Positions 63,966 to 64,000 of a DNA stretch of 64,000 nt are shown here, piece by piece; the first letter of the stretch is position 1; each line of letters opens with the position of its first letter. The stretch is taken from the NCBI RefSeq assembly GCF_963681195.1, contig NZ_OY808997.1, forward strand, positions 186,001-250,000. The letters are read 5' to 3'. This DNA is from Vibrio sp. 16. Its GTDB lineage: Bacteria > Pseudomonadota > Gammaproteobacteria > Enterobacterales > Vibrionaceae. The position numbers and the translations under genes were made by a program. The notes under the pieces were generated by a model, which saw nothing but the letters and a program-made list of their open reading frames with translations, searched no databases and was not told where the DNA came from.

Positions 63966-64000
63966 CGTTTGCTAATTATTTCTTCAGACTTAATGTGCCG

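Noticed and set aside
1..64000. CRISPR arrays, prophage or complete insertion sequences
   Set aside because: No regularly spaced repeats, phage structural genes or transposase frames were seen; the only mobile trace is the small MITE-like element.

Overview
The window is chromosomal DNA from a gammaproteobacterium, almost certainly a Vibrio. The evidence is the tmRNA tag ANDENYALAA, the block ssrA-smpB / ratA-ratB / bamE / recN / nadK / grpE / dnaK / dnaJ followed directly by a type IV minor pilin cluster, the purL and purMN/upp blocks, and several small families typical of Vibrionaceae (DUF3581, DUF3103, DUF3622, DUF4250, YaeP). No CRISPR array, prophage, rRNA or tRNA was seen. One small non-coding mobile element is present.

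Layout. 1-12.8 kb is a mixed accessory stretch. It holds a truncated DUF3581 gene at the left edge, a trypsin-fold secreted protein whose catalytic Ser is Pro, a nuclease-like orphan domain, a lipoprotein of the endonuclease/exonuclease/phosphatase fold, O-acetylhomoserine sulfhydrylase, a GNAT-nitrilase fusion, a CNNM/CBS membrane protein, a DUF900 hydrolase, a LysR regulator divergent from a metallo-beta-lactamase-fold protein with altered metal ligands, and a PlsC-type acyltransferase. 12.9-17.6 kb holds a methyltransferase-HNH nuclease fusion, then a secreted subtilase followed 9 bases later by a free-standing propeptide-like (I9) protein that is probably its inhibitor or chaperone.

17.7-30.9 kb is a catabolic island: omega-amino-acid aminotransferase, glutarate 2-hydroxylase (GlaH/CsiD), L-2-hydroxyglutarate oxidase, succinate/glutarate-semialdehyde dehydrogenase, two LysR regulators, a TRAP transporter with a universal-stress partner, an M20 amidohydrolase and a VOC protein. 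Together they could import an omega-amino acid or dicarboxylate and carry it through glutarate semialdehyde, glutarate and L-2-hydroxyglutarate to 2-oxoglutarate. A 280-bp MITE-like element lies exactly in the stop codon of the TRAP binding-protein gene. A second subtilase (PKD and FN3 repeats) and an M15 peptidase follow.

34.7-47.2 kb is the conserved quality-control core: tmRNA and SmpB, RatAB, BamE, SOS-controlled RecN, NadK, GrpE, DnaK and DnaJ, with sigma-32-like promoters before grpE and dnaK. Two extra genes interrupt it: a DUF3103 lipoprotein and a dicarboxylate/amino-acid symporter. 47.3-50.7 kb encodes minor pilins (PilE-like; FimT, PilW, PilX, PilV). 51-64 kb is mostly housekeeping: AbgT transporter, TadA, a 45-residue very basic protein, MltF, PurL, small conserved proteins, a DUF533 protein, PurMN and Upp, with PurR-like boxes before purL and purM.

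Family assignments come from motif recognition without database searches. Starts were chosen by ribosome-binding site and family length and often differ from the longest reading frame.
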